In this document: piece after piece, positions 43,360 through 55,900 of the stretch
Position numbering within the stretch: position 1 is the stretch's first letter
How the letters are laid out: each line of letters begins with the position of its first letter
Assembly: GCA_003665825.1 (NCBI GenBank)
Contig: QPFY01000009.1
Span: 186,001 to 250,000 of the forward strand
Direction of reading: 5' to 3'
Length of the DNA stretch: 64,000 nt
Source of the DNA: Microbotryum silenes-acaulis
Lineage: Eukaryota; Basidiomycota; Microbotryomycetes; Microbotryales; Microbotryaceae
Notes under the pieces: generated by a model
Seen by the model: the letters and a program-made list of their open reading frames with translations, nothing else
The model's database searches: none
Told to the model about the DNA's origin: nothing
Translations under genes and position numbers: made by a program

Positions 43360-44106
43360 ATGGCGTTCAACCCTTTGTCCGTGTTCGCACGTCAACTCAC
43401 ACCACTACGATCGCGCTGCCCATCTTGCTCCGTCGCCTTGCTTCGAGCCAGCACCTCTTCCTCCTCCTCGTCCATGCTCCTCCGCCCACACTGGTCCGTC
43501 TCCACCTACGCCACCTCGAACGCCCCCAAGCGACCACTCCAAAAATCGACCCAAATCAAAGACGAGGACATACCTCTCCGCGAAATCATCCTCGTTGACC
43601 CCGAAACCAATGCGCTCCTTTCCCCCGCCCCACTGCGTACGATCCTCTCCCAACTCGATCGCACAAGATACAGCATCCTCCTCGTCGATACAGATAAAGG
43701 GATTTGCAAGATCTTGGACAAGAAGAAGGAATACGACAAGAAGAAGGACAAGGCTCAAGCGATCAAGGACAAGAACGAACAAGCTCGGAACAACGCTTCA
43801 CACTCGTCTTCGGGCGGTGGTGGAGCCTCCGTTGCGACTGGGAGTCCACCCAAGGAAATTCAAATGACCTGGGGTGTCTCGGCGCATGATTTGGAGCACA
43901 AGTTGAAAAAGGGCCGACAGTTCTTGGAGAAGGGGCATAGGGTTACGGTCATCATCAAGAACAAGGCCGGTGCGCCGCACGTCCCAAAGGAGGCTCAGGA
44001 TACGGTCATTAGGAATGTCGAGGAACGGTTCGCAGAGGTCGGCAAGTTGAGTAGGGATCCGATTTACAGGGGGACGTGGGTCTATCTGGAGTTTACGAGG
44101 AAGTAA
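43360..44106 (+). CDS. AIM23: Mitochondrial translation initiation factor IF-3
   Basis: Keeps mitochondrial ribosomal subunits apart and tunes start-codon selection. Single exon, 248 aa. The N-terminus (MAFNPLSVFARQLTPLRSRC, then an Arg/Ser-rich region up to WSVSTYATS) is a likely mitochondrial presequence. The N domain has NAPKRPLQKSTQIKDEDIPL with REIILVD. The linker is a Lys-rich charged helix (KILDKKKEYDKKKDKAQAIK). The C domain has EIQMTWGVSAHDLEHKLKKG, RQFLEKGHRVTVIIKNK and a terminal GTWVYLEFTRK. The EIQMTWGVSAHDLxxKL block is the hallmark of mitochondrial IF3. The gene symbol follows the yeast ortholog and is an assignment by domain, not by search. Confidence 0.85.
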   Translation: MAFNPLSVFARQLTPLRSRCPSCSVALLRASTSSSSSSMLLRPHWSVSTYATSNAPKRPLQKSTQIKDEDIPLREIILVDPETNALLSPAPLRTILSQLDRTRYSILLVDTDKGICKILDKKKEYDKKKDKAQAIKDKNEQARNNASHSSSGGGGASVATGSPPKEIQMTWGVSAHDLEHKLKKGRQFLEKGHRVTVIIKNKAGAPHVPKEAQDTVIRNVEERFAEVGKLSRDPIYRGTWVYLEFTRK

Positions 44107-44956
44107 CGCGCAGGACTACCTTTGCTTGAAATCGAGTCTCACAACCTCGGCCCGAGCTCCGTTCTGACCGAAGCGAGCGTGTCGGAAGTCGGGAAAAGGC
44201 ATGTCAAGGATTTCAGAACGGGAGGCAGTATATAATATATATATAATTGTGTGACCGTGCACGCCTCGTGGCTTTGCGAGACATCGTGGATCTCAGGGGC
44301 TCAGTTCTTGGCGGTCACAGCATCGGCGAGAAGAATCGCCGAGTCGCCGACGGGTAATCTTCCTCCTTCCTTACTAGTGCACGACGGCAGAACTCTTGAT
44401 TACTGGTCTGCAACCGTCAGATCGAGAATGTTGAAAATTCTTATCGTGCCCAGCTTAATTGTTCCCTCCCTGCGGGGATTGCAGAACTTTTATGCGAAGC
44501 CAAAACTCGCCGGGAAACTCGTCGAGACTCGAGCGCAAGCATCGATGATCGCATCGAGAATCGAGAGCGCGAGAGAGCGCAGTGAGAGCGCGTGCGCGCG
44601 GCTCGACACCGCTGGCGGCGCGATAAACAAGGCCCCTCTTTGACCTCCTCTTCGCGTGTAAAACGACTCGGGGCAATTTTCCCCCTCCTCTCCCTCAGCC
44701 CACCCTGCGTAGCGGTAAACAAATTGGCGTCGCGTCGCTTTGCTCGCCCTCCCACCTTTGTTGGACTGCGTCGACCGGCCGATCACCTTGGAGTTGTCGG
44801 TTGATCGTCGTGGTGTGCACGTGATCGACTAATCCTAGCCCACCCCCGCGAGCGATCACTCAACCCACCACCACCACCACCACTCAGCGTCCTCGCGCCG
44901 CCCACCTCCGACCACCGCCTACCGCGCCAACCCTCGACGCCGTACACAGCAACAAC
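44107..44956. other. Intergenic region upstream of MPS1
   Basis: About 850 bp. It contains a short TATA-rich strip (44227-44246), a GAGAGCGC-rich patch (44562-44600) and a CCA trinucleotide run just before the MPS1 start (44866-44882). No gene is supported on either strand. Confidence 0.5.
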
Positions 44957-47900
44957 ATGTCGAGACCTTCCACACCCTCGGGTCGGTCGAACCTGATGGA
45001 GAAGCTCTTCAACAAGATCCGTACTCCGACTTCGTCCTCGGGAGGCGCAGCGTCGTCGTCGTCGTCCACATCGGCGAACGGCAACCACGCCCAAGGCTCG
45101 ATCGGCGCGTCATCCTCATCTCCCTTTTCACTCTCCACCCCTTCTCTCCTCCGACGCAACTCGTCTCGCTCTTCATTCCATTGCGGTGGTTCCTCAGCCA
45201 TGGCGTCGACCTCGTCGCTCGCTTCGAATTCCTCCTCGCTCGCGGCAGGCGCTCTCGGAGCTCTAGATTTCGAGGATGACAACGACGTACCCTTACCCGA
45301 ATTCGAATCCGACGCTTACCTCTCCAATGCATCATGGAACAACAATGGCTCCTCCGTCAAGGCGTCCTCTCCGACGTTCCCATCCTCATCGTCGTCCACG
45401 TCGCGAACAGCCGTCAACGCGGGAGCGGGGGCGATCAGTCAACCTCGTCCTTCGTTCTCGTCGTCAGGAGGTCGACCCTCGTTCGATCAACTCGACGGAC
45501 CTTTGAACAACCCACCTCGGTCCTCGTCAAGCATGTCCCGTCACTCCCCACCATTACCCTTCTCCAACCCGCTCTTACGATCCAACACCAGCGCCAATAG
45601 CGGAGGGGGTAGTGGTTCCTCCTCAGGGATAGGTTCCGTCGGCGTCGATAGCTCAGGTGACGGGATGAGGAAATCGACCTTTATCAGTCGGGCTGCGGCA
45701 AGCGTCAGCGGTTCGAGTTCGAGTAGTAATTTGAGGACGTTGGCGAGGAGTTGGACGAAGAGTAAGGAGAAGTTGACCGGTTCGGGGACTTTGTTGGCAC
45801 GAACGAGAGCGGATTTGGTCAATGGTGCCGAGGGGGATGATGGAGCTGCTCATGCAGAGGATGCGCGTAAAACAAACGAAATGGTGAGTGATTCAGTGTT
45901 GAAGCGATTTACAAAATGAGATCTTGGAAATAACTCTCCGGTCTCTGACCTCCTTCAGGATTCGAGATCTTCTACGACCCTCGCCTCCTCCATGTCGCAC
46001 AGCCGAGCAACTCTCGACCGCCGAACGTCGAACGACCGCATACTCTCCGCGTCCCAACCCGCCCTCTCCACCTTCGCCACCACCACTCCAGCCCTCCCCA
46101 GACCAGGTCTGACAGCCTCGACGAAAGCGACGGGAGAACGAACAGGCGGTCGAGGATGGCTCGAACGCAAGTCCTTGATGCAGAGTCAAACTGGAACGGG
46201 AGGCACGGAGGTGAAGAAGAGGAGGGCCCAGAGGGTCAATTTGCAGGAGTTGATGGCGAAGAAGGAGAGGGAGAGGTTGGAAGGGGCAATTAGTGATACG
46301 GGCGATCACGGGGAGAGTGGTCAGTCAACTTTCTCGGTTCTCGTGACCCGGGATTGCCTGTGGCGCAGCATGTTTGATGCTGATCTCTTTCATGATCTCT
46401 TCGAGTTGTACAGCATCCGAATCGAATGCTTCGCCGCCATTACGACCGCCCCTTTCGCCGCACAATCGATCCCGATCTGAGGTGACGCCTTCGTCGCCTC
46501 GCCTCGTGTCCAAGGACAGAGCAGCGGCTACCGTGACTATCGTCTCGTCATCTTCGACCTCATACGCACGACCTGGTTCGTCTTTGTCGCAGTACAATAC
46601 CTCGTCCAGCACAGACACCTCTCCGCCGACACTTGGCAGCAGTACGCGATCACGCTCGACTGCGCAAACGACGACGACAATGAACATGACCTCTTCGACC
46701 AACGCCGTCGCCGCACCCAAAGTCCCATCCGTTCCTACCGAAATGCCAGAAAGTAGCACGATGCTCCGCCAACGCTTCTTGGTCAGTCGAAGTTCGACCC
46801 CTTCCGAAACCTCTTCAGGTCCCTCCCCGAGTCCGCCACCCCCACCTTCAAACCCCGCCCTCGAGAACAAGTATCGCCTTCCCTCGATGAGTCCACCTGA
46901 ACGAGGAGCCGAAGGACGACCTGAATCGCCCTCGATGATGACCTACGCCGCTCGACGAGGTGCCTCGATCGATGGCGGTAACGCGTCAATGTCGAGGGAG
47001 GAAACGATCATGGCCCTCCCACCTCGTGCGGCCTCAAGTATCGCCATGTATCGCGATGAGATGCCAGCCCAACCGATCCATCATGCGAACTATGCGAGCA
47101 GTTCTTTACCGAGTCGATCGACGGGTGGGGCTTTGCCGTATGTCGATGATCGAGCGGCGGAGTACCAGGCTCAGAACTTCCCTGCTCGACCTGGGTCGGC
47201 GATGGAGCTGTACCATGACGAGAACGCCTATTCGTCATCACGCACAGCTACCACCGCTACCACCGCTGCACCGGTCATCGCGCCTACGACAACAAACGGC
47301 AGGACTGTCTTAGGGGAGACGTATAGGGCTGCGAACATCGGTCCTCCTTTGACGACGGCGAATGGGAGACAATACCCGCCTTCTTCCCAGCCTTTTCCGA
47401 CCAAGCCGACGGCGGTCCCTGCTCCGGTCGAGTATCAAGTTCCTTTGAGAGATCGATCACCGGGGATGGCGGAGGCGACGCCTGTTGCGTTGTACCATCA
47501 ACAACAACAGCAGCAGCACTACGCCCAGCAACAACAACAACAACAACAAGCATACGACCCTCAAATGGAGCGCCAGCTTCTGGCACGGCAGTACCAACAA
47601 GCGCAACAACAACACCACATGACGCAACCGCTCAAACCGGCCAAGAAGAGCCCCCAATGCATCATCGTCAATAACAAACCCTACGCCCGCGCCGGTCTTT
47701 TAGGTCGAGGTGGCTCTTCCCGCGTCTACCGTGTCTTGGACGAGAAGAACCAACTCTTCGCGATCAAAAAAGTCGACATTTCGAAAAACGACGCCGAATC
47801 AAGACAGAGTTTTGCGAATGAGATTTCGTTGTTGGAGAAGTTGAGGGGCAAGCCGCAGATCATTCAGTTGATCGATTCCGAGATTGGGGAGAACAAGAGG

Positions 47901-49016
47901 CATTTGTTGATGGTGATGGAACAGGGGGAAACGGATTTGAATAATCTGTTGAATGAACATTCGGGGAAGAAGATTAGTATGAACTTTATTCGGTATATCT
48001 GGGAAGGGGTGAGTTCTCTTGCTGTGAGGATGGTGAAGAATCGAGTTGGGGTTGCTGACGAGGTCTGCTCTTCCCTCCACAGATGCTCGAAGCCGTGCAT
48101 GTGATCCACAACGAAAACGTCGTTCATACCGATCTCAAACCGGCCAACTTTGTCCTCGTCAAAGGCCGACTCAAGCTCATCGATTTCGGTATATCCAAGA
48201 CGATTGCGAATGATACGACCAACATAGGGAGGGATCAACAGATTGGGACGGCGAACTATATGCCACCTGAGGCCTTGATTGATTCGGGAATGGGCAGGGA
48301 TGGCAAGAGGTTGATGAAGGTGCGTGCGGGTATCCGTTTTTGTCATCATTCACGAAAGCTGTGGTACTGACCCATATTCGATTTTCTCCTCACAGCTTGG
48401 CCGAGCCGCCGACGTCTGGTCCCTAGGTTGCATCCTTCACCAGATGGTCTACGGCCGCACGCCCTTCGCGCACATCCGCGACATCGGTCAAAAGATCATG
48501 GCGATCCAGAACCCCAACTATAAATTTGAATTCGCGCCCACCACAACGCCCGTCGATGAACGAGGGGTCGAGATCGCTGACTTGCAGACGGAGTTGATCG
48601 AGGAGGTATTGGAGACGTTGGAGTTGTGTCTCAAGTTTGATCCCAAGACGAGGGCAACGATCCCGGAGTTATTGGGGCATCCATTCCTGAGAAAACGTGA
48701 GTTGGCCCTGTGGTTTGGACAATCTGAGGGTCGGAGACTGATCTTGTTATGGTTTTGCAAAACTGCTCGAAGCGGCTCCGCCGATCAGGGAGGAAGATCT
48801 GCATTGGCTCGTGCAGAGCGTAACCAAACTAGTGACGGGCAAGCAGCTCGACGAGACGGACATGCCCAAGGTTTCGGACGTGAGTCATAAGCTCAAAGTA
48901 TAGATGACCTGATGGAGAGCAATCGAGCTGACATCTTTCGCGGATCGGCGTAACAGAAATTGATGAAGGGTCTGATCGGACGCGCTCGAGGCCGGGTCTA
49001 CGATCGATACAAGTGA
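44957..49016 (+). CDS. MPS1: Dual-specificity spindle checkpoint kinase MPS1/TTK
   Basis: Phosphorylates kinetochore proteins such as KNL1 in the spindle assembly checkpoint and, in yeast, acts in spindle-pole duplication. The N-terminal two-thirds are long, Ser-rich and disordered (start MSRPSTPSGRSNLMEKLFNK), with two Gln tracts near 47505-47555. The kinase domain begins VNNKPYARAGLLGRGGSSRV, the typical MPS1 glycine loop. It continues AIKKVDISKNDAESRQSFAN, ENVVHTDLKPANFVLVKGRL, DFGISKTI, IGTANYMPPEALID and AADVWSLGCILHQMVYGRTP. The last exon, KLMKGLIGRARGRVYDRYK, ends at TGA 49014-49016. Seven exons join in frame in my reading. Confidence 0.93.
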
Positions 49017-49518
49017 TCATTCCATCTTCAACTCCCTCGTGAAAACTTCGTCCGTTTCGCTGTATCTTCTTCTCTACGCCTGTGATAGTTGACCGTGCTT
49101 GCCCTCCCTGAAGGACCCTGTCACGACTTTCGACTTTCTTCCCTCTCCCATTTTTTGTCACATTCTTTCTTTGTCCCCGTTGTTTACTTTGTTCTTTGTT
49201 AGCGTTTTTTTGATTTTTCTTCTGGTTTCGACGCATTGTTCTTGACGCATTGTTCATAAGATGGGGATTTAGTTCGGGTGGAGTTGTCTTGGAATTTGAT
49301 TGGGAGATGTGTACTTTGGCTTTCAACGATTCCTGCTGCCGAGAGGATCACGTGATGAGGTCTCTTCTTGACTCGGAGTATGAAGCGAAACCACGCGGGT
49401 CGACTTCCTCCTGTTGACTCGAACGCTGCCGGCGTCGGATCCATCGAGGCTGGTTCCGTTGGTTATACGACTCTCTTCTTCCTGCTTCTCATATACCATT
49501 ATACGAGAGGGTGGAACC
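49017..49518. other. Intergenic region MPS1 to GNAT gene
   Basis: About 500 bp, T-rich (49140-49230) after the MPS1 stop. A TCACGTGA palindrome at 49348-49355 lies about 165 bp before the next gene. Confidence 0.5.
49348..49355. promoter_or_regulatory. TCACGTGA E-box
   Basis: Palindromic octamer upstream of the acetyltransferase gene; same core as the sites at 14662, 30741 and 63764. Confidence 0.4.
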
Positions 49519-50400
49519 ATGGCCAGCGACGAAGTCCGTCCTTCAACAAGCTCAAACACCCCAGCTGCGAGTCCTCCCCCACCTTACCGTCCGCTTTCCT
49601 CGCATACTCTGCCCATCCTGCAATCCCTCATCCAATCCACTTCATTCCGTATATGTTCCCTCACTCGTACCCTCTACCTCCCCATCCCCCACCCCTCCCT
49701 CACCCTATCCCTCACCCTTCCCAACCCCCTCGACTTCGCACCCCTCCACCGAACCCTGAACGATCCTCTCGTCGCCCTGCAACTTGAAGGACCTCCGTAC
49801 CCTTACACAGAAGACCAAGCTCGGGATTGGATCAAGAGTAACACGGAGAAGTATGAGAGAATAGTGGCGAGGTGGATTGATGCGGGTCGGATAGGTTGGG
49901 ATGAGGAAGGTTGTCCGGTCGGTAATTTGAGATTAGGGGAGGGTGCGGGGGGTACGTGGGTCGGGGATCTAGGGGTCGTTAGAAAGGGAAGGGTTGGTGG
50001 TGATGCAGACGTTAGGGAGGAGGAGGGGAATGTGGAGCAGGATATAGTCTGGAGTTATGGCTGTGAGTTTCTTTCAGAGCGGCGTCTCGAGGTTGGGGAA
50101 GGCTTTTCACTCCAACTCTGAGTTTCGTTTTTATTGCGAACAGTCTTCCTCGCTCCGCAATACCACCGACAAGGCATCATGGCCGCAGCATTGAAATGCA
50201 TTATCGAATCTTATTTGATACCCGTCCTCAAGGCAAAACACATCCGATCCTGTGCATTCGTGGATAATTGGGGATCGCGCAGGACACAAGAGAAATGCGG
50301 GATGAGGAGGCTCCCGGACGAGGATCATGAAGTGGATGTCGCAGAGTCCAGAGGTGGGGGCAAGAAGGTGCATGTCCAGTTCGAGTATGTTCCACCGTAG
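49519..50400 (+). CDS. GNAT-family N-acetyltransferase (RimJ/RimL-like)
   Basis: Transfers acetyl from acetyl-CoA to an unknown amine. Start ATG at 49519 (MASDEVRPSTSSNTP), a Pro/Ser-rich leader, then the N-terminal alpha/beta part (RTLYLPIPHPSLTLSLTLPN), a helix with YPYTEDQARDWIKSNTEKYE, and CPVGNLRLGEG. One intron with a GTGAGT donor separates this from exon 2, which starts FFLAPQYHRQGIMAAALKC, the acetyl-CoA-binding motif A (Q/R-x-x-G-x-A). It ends SCAFVDNWGSRRTQEKCGMR, the usual N/S-x-x-S-x-x-V-x-E-K-x-G motif B. About 270 aa, normal for the family. Whether it targets proteins or small molecules cannot be told. Confidence 0.75.
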
Positions 50401-50483
50401 GGTGTATAATCAATTGAGCAACCCCTCCGCAATGAACGTAAACTTGGAGCAAGCTTGGGAAACAAAGTCGGGAGGTTTTGGCA

Positions 50484-51849
50484 TTACATGTCCTCGGTCG
50501 AGTACGCATGAGCTTCGGCTGACCGCATCTTGCGTGAATTGATCTTTTGCATGTAAGTCGCTTCGAATCCGTTGCTCTGATGGTCATGCGCCGCTGATTA
50601 GCGACTCGATTTTACGCGTTAACGACATCGACGCAAGCTACTCACTCTGTCCACTCCATCCCACCGATAGCCGGGGGAGATACCGAATCGATTCGGTGCG
50701 GGCATCGGTCCAGTGTACTTGGGGTATTTGGGACCTGTTGATCTGTCCTTCTTCTTTTTCTGTGCGGCGTTGGTTGGTTGGGAGATATGAGCTAACATTC
50801 GCCAGCCGATGATTCCGAACGACTCGACGCACCGTGAGAAAGTTCGCGGCAGGGTCGTTCCACCTTTCGCGATCCTTCATCTCCTCATTCATGTCCTCGT
50901 CATCAGCATACCTCGCCATAGGAAGGTTGGCCATCTTCTCCCTCTCCTTCTGGCGCTGTTCCTTCTCCCCCCTCTGAACGAGCCCTTTCCCCCATTCCAT
51001 CTTTTTGATCTCCTTTTCCAACTCTTCCCTCTTTTGCTTGACCTTTTCCGCTTTGGCCAACTTGAGATCAATCTTGCGACCCGACGAATCTCGATACACA
51101 GTGGCGGTATGATCATCGTCGCCTTGTACGTCCTCGTCGAGCGTCTCGCCTCGTTCCCTCAATTCCCTCTTGCGAGCTTCGAGTTCGGCATCAGCCTGCT
51201 TCTTCTGCGCCGCGAGTTCGACATCCCTCCTAGCTTGTGCAGCTCGTAAAGAGGCTGCTGACTGTAGACCGCCTTTTGAGGGTGGTGGTGGTGGCGGTGC
51301 AGCGTCTTGTACGACCGAGCCGACAACGACTGGTTCTTCGTCCACGGGTTCCGGGGAAGGTGTACGAACGTACGCGGGCTCGTCAGAGGCCGCTTCTCGG
51401 ATCGTGGACCAGGAGGAGGCGGTGCTGGCTTTGGCTTTGAATTGACCTTTTTGTTGTTCAACGACTGGGAGCGTGTGATGCCGTGGAGGACGGACGGGGG
51501 TCAGCGCCTCAGTGCTCTTCAAGTCATGACCCCGGGGCACGACAGGACACGTGATCGCCAACTTGCGAACATCACACCCACCTGGTCTCCCATCTTCTTC
51601 ATCGTCGTCATTCTTCTTCCTCGCCCACTCCATCCCATCATCATCATCCACAATCAATCCTCCCCCTCTTCCTTGAGTCTGACCGTACGACGTCGATGTT
51701 TCCCCTCTGGACGATGCTATCGATTCAGATTCGACCTTGCGCTTCTTCTTCTTTCGCTTCTCCAATGATGAACCTGAGCGTTCTAGAATGGCATCGGCTT
51801 TCGCTCCGGTCATGTACTTGGCTGCGAGGTACGCTTGGAGGTCGCTCAT
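50484..51849 (-). CDS. BUD13: Pre-mRNA splicing factor CWC26/BUD13 (RES complex)
   Basis: Subunit of the RES complex (with Snu17 and Pml1) that binds the activated spliceosome. Start at 51849 (MSDLQAYLAAKYMTGAKADA), the typical N-terminus with a Lys-rich nuclear signal KRKKKKRK. The middle is disordered. The conserved C-terminal half is SGRKIDLKLAKAEKVKQKRE, KKMEWGKGLVQ, DRERWNDPAANFLT, then after an intron STGPKYPKYTGPMPAPNRFG and PGYRWDGVDR, and after another intron SNGFEATYMQKINSRKM, ending at TAA 50484-50486. The last two junctions are fixed by this conserved block. A further intron near 51530-51592 is possible (GTGGGT donor), but the frame is open without it. It converges with the GNAT gene, only 83 bp apart. 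Confidence 0.9.
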
Positions 51850-52989
51850 CGCTTCCAAGGTCGTCCTCGGCTGATGGGGTGAAGCGTGGGGCGTGTGGAA
51901 GGGGGGTGCAACACAGAGAGACAAGTAAATTTGTTGCTGAACTCTGGAGCGTACGTGCAGGTGTAGCGTCGGTGTTCGAGCGTGACCAAGTGGGGGAAGG
52001 GAGACAGTAGACGGAGCCTCGGCGCCCATCCCTCATGGGCAGGGGGAGTGAAATATCCTAACAAGAATATTGTTTAGCAAATAAAGCAGGTTTTTCTTTC
52101 ATAAAGAAAAGCTGGACAAAACTACTGTAGGGACTTGAACACAATCTTTTAGGCTACTTAGCCGAACGGCGGCGACGAGTTCATAGGGCGCGCCGTTAGC
52201 GCGCGGGCGGTTATTTAGCGCGTGATCTCCTTTCCGGAGCGACCGAGCGCGAGTCTGAGGCTTTGTTTGCTCTGACATACACAGCGTTCGAGGCCAGTCG
52301 AGGCCCTTGTTTGCTGGGTATCTACTCCGGCTCCTCTCGTTCGAGTGCCCTTCGTGGGTCGGCTATCGATTGACTCACTCGTGTGCTCCGCCGCCTGCGA
52401 TTCTCGCGTTCGCTCTCGGGAGTCGGGACACCAAACACGACGCCCGCGCCCGTCGCCGACACGGAGCCGGGCCCAGACTGGTCAGCAGCACGAACGCCCT
52501 TCGAGTCCACACCCGCTTGCGACTTCTTGGACCAAGTTTTTTCCGTTTCGCCGCACAATCTTGTACGTGCTGTGCGCGTGGACCACGAGTCATACTTGTG
52601 TTGTCGTACTGACCGAGGCCCTCGCCCTCGTTCGGCAGAGGTACGCGTCGACTCGCGTGTCGTTCGCACTGCATCTTCGACTATCGGCGTCGACGATCGC
52701 CCATCCATTCCGCCACTCGCAGCGCACCAACAGCAACAACAGCCAGTGTAGACACCACTTTCAATACCAACTAGGCTACCGGCACAGTGAACAAGTCTAC
52801 AGCAACACCGTCTGGCCGAGCTCCAGCCGCGCCGTCTCGCCAGTCTGGCCGATCGCCCGCCTTACTACAACTCACAGCGCTCACCCCCACTTCTGAGCCA
52901 GTCAGGCGTGAAGCTCCCACCCCGAAAGCGAGAGCGACGTCGGCGCCGAGGGCCACCGTCGACTTCGAGACCCGCTCCCATTTTGAGGG
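51850..52989. other. Divergent intergenic region BUD13 / VPS9-domain gene
   Basis: About 1.1 kb. It contains an AT-rich strip (52060-52140), a GCGCGC-rich strip (52180-52225) and open frames up to 183 codons (for example 52383-52751, ending in a Gln run) without recognisable domains. A 5' UTR intron or an upstream exon of the next gene may lie here. Confidence 0.4.
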
Positions 52990-55900
52990 ATGACCTCGGC
53001 CATCCTCAGTTCGAGCCAAACCATACCCACACCAGCTCAATATTCCCCCCAGGACCCGACCAATGCGAATGCCGTCGCTGGACCGTCCAAGGTGCACCAG
53101 CACCACTCAGTGGGGAGCGATCTTGAGCAGCTGCCGGGCTCGGACGACATCATGGACGCGATGCTAACGTCGACGTCCAACAACACCAACACGACCTACT
53201 TGACAACACGGCTCTCTCGGTCCAGACCTCGTACATCGTTTCATGCAAGATCCTCCTCGGCCGAGAACCAACCGCCACCTCCGATACGGTCGAGTCCATC
53301 CAAAGCTTGCCTCAACGATGACTCGGCACCATCAGGTTCGAGCTACCGCTTCCCTCTGGCCAAGATTTCCACCACGCTCGAGCATCTCCCCCCGCTTGAT
53401 CAGACCGCCGCCTCCTCCCCTTCGGCAGATACGAGTGGCCTGTCTGACGTCGAACCTCTCATCGCCCATCTCGATGCAATAGCTCTGGAACGTGATCGAT
53501 TGGGTCGACACCGGTTACGGACCAACTCGAGCGAACAGAGATCGACACCGCCTCCGACCTCGCCAAGAGAGATGCTCGATTTCGCCGATTTTGTCTCCGA
53601 GACGTTCCGGCTGCAAGATAGTTCTGCACAAGGAACAAACGCTGGAGCTGGTACTGCACCAATAGAGGATCACATCGACGGCGGGGTTGACTATCTCACA
53701 CCTATGCAGAGAGGATCGTTCCAACTTGCCGAGGCCTTGACACCGGTGCAGAACCATACGACGTATCAGTTCCCCCGCGTCGAGACCATGTCGTCCTTAC
53801 CTATATTTCCTGATATGGTCCCTCGTACACCACGGACATCGTCACTTCATGCGACCGATCTACAGAGATTGATCAGCAGTCAATCGTGCGATGGGAGGAG
53901 CATCGATCTGATCGACTTCGAATCGCCTTCGAGGAAATCGCTCGTTGTCACGACGGGGTCGACACCCTCTGCTGCGAGTGCCATCAGCACTGCGGCGGAA
54001 CTTTCACCGCTACATACGGCACATCAGCTGTCCGACCATGATCCCAACTCGGCTCCACCTACACCTTCGTCCGTCACGGGCTCGTTGACGAACAGCATCC
54101 CCTTTCCTGGCTCGGCAGCGTCTCGGACGATTCCACTTCCCCCTATCCGGGCCGAGTCGACTGATCCCCACGAAGGCCAAGTTGAAGCTTCTTCAGATGA
54201 AGGGCATCCACCTCCCATGGCCGATCAATCGATGGATGATAATGAAGAGGCGCTCGATGACGAGGAAGACGAAGAGGACTTGACCGAGGACGAAGAGGAC
54301 GAGGACCCCGACTCGCACCCACTGTACGTTCTATTGTCATCTTCGGCGATCCCCGTCCTGCGCTCGGCCTGGGATGCGGCGACTCTTATTCTCGTCCCTC
54401 CAAGACGGACCTTGCCCTCCCTCGAGGCACTGACACCGCGGCGACAAAGCGCTGCCCCTGCTTTCGAATTCGTGCGAGGTGGCAAAGGTGTCGCGGGCGA
54501 ACAAGCGGGTCGGGACGTGGAGAAGGAACGTCAGATGTCGATCACCTACGTTGCGTTGCATGCATTCAAACCTTTGGAAAATGACGAGGATGCGGCACCT
54601 GGGACGACGAGTTGGAGGAGCGTGATCGCTTCGGAGGAAGGTCATTGTCGTGCGAGGTTGATACCGGGTCAGGGGACGGCTTTGATTGATTGGGTCGAGA
54701 TGCCGGGTCCGACCCAAGTCATCAAGTCGGCACAGTCAACTTCGTCCTTTGCCTCGTCCGGCTCTGACAATGGCTTCAAAAATGGATCGACTCAAGCACG
54801 CTCGCCTCGATCACCGACTGCTGCTGTCGTCTCGCCCGCTCGAAGTTCCTTCTCCCTGATCACGCCCGTCAAATCACTTCGGATCATTGCCGAGACAACT
54901 ATTTATCGACGCCCTCGTCAGATCATCGCAGCCACGAACCCTCCCCCTGCGCCATCGACACTGTCGGCTTCGACCAACTCGACCCTCGGCAAGTCTTCCG
55001 GCTCATCTTCTCTCCACAAGTCAGGGTTCAGAACGCCCAAGTGGTTCAGAAGGAGCATCTCATCCGCCATCCCGACGCTGAAAACATGGCCCGAAAAGAC
55101 CGATGCCGATTTGAACCCACCCTCTTTCGTGACACCGACTCTCGCGCCCGTTCGAGAAACCAGCAAATCTGGACCCATGTTGGAACGGGTGCGAGTTCTC
55201 GCCCTCGGGGGCGGGATCGTCATGCGGCGAGGTTCGATTTCCGCGAGCACGACGTCGCAGCGAAGGACGTTGCACGGCACGTCCATTCCGTCCGACCCCG
55301 AACCCATCATCCGGACGTCCGCATCATCCATTTCCCTCCGCCTCTTCGGGACGGACAGTCCCCACGGTTCGAACAACCGCAGTCAATCGAGTTTGGCCCT
55401 ATCAAGGCATCCGACGTTCGAGTTGGTCGGGGAGACGACCTCCTCGCAGGGTCATGGAGCACCTAGTACGAGACGACGCGCGGGGTCAATGTCGAGTACC
55501 AGGAGTGCTAGGAGTGGGAGGAGCGCGTTCGGGATTGTCGCGATGGGGGCGAATGGGATGATGAGGGGAGAGTTTCTTGCGTAAGTGTCCGCAGTTTGAC
55601 CATTTGCTGTGGAGTCGGGGCGCAGGAGACTAACTAATCTGCACTTGAACGTGCAGCGACCTCGCTTTCTTGGCCAGTCCACCCCCTCAACTTGCAGGCT
55701 TGGGACCAGTCTTTGCATCTACGTTGGAGTACATCAGAGCTCTGGTTCGAGAATTTGAAGGGGGCGTCGCTTACATTCGGGGTCTTGAGCCTTATCTCAT
55801 TCAAGTGAGTGAACCACCGACTTACTCAGCCGGAAACGTAGGAATTGACCCGACCCGCTGGTCTTTGCACAGCGCATACGCAAAGGCATCTTCGATCGCA

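Noticed and set aside
44227..44246. TATA-rich strip as a possible origin or element end
   Set aside because: Too short, with no inverted repeats or flanking duplication.
52125..52185. tRNA-like string (GGGACTTGAACAC followed by TTTTAGGCTACTTAGCC)
   Set aside because: The T arm does not pair (TTGTG against CCCTA) and no cloverleaf can be drawn.
52383..52751. 122-codon frame upstream of the VPS9-domain gene
   Set aside because: Different frame from the main gene, ends in a Gln run and a stop, and no clear splice joins it; may be 5' UTR.
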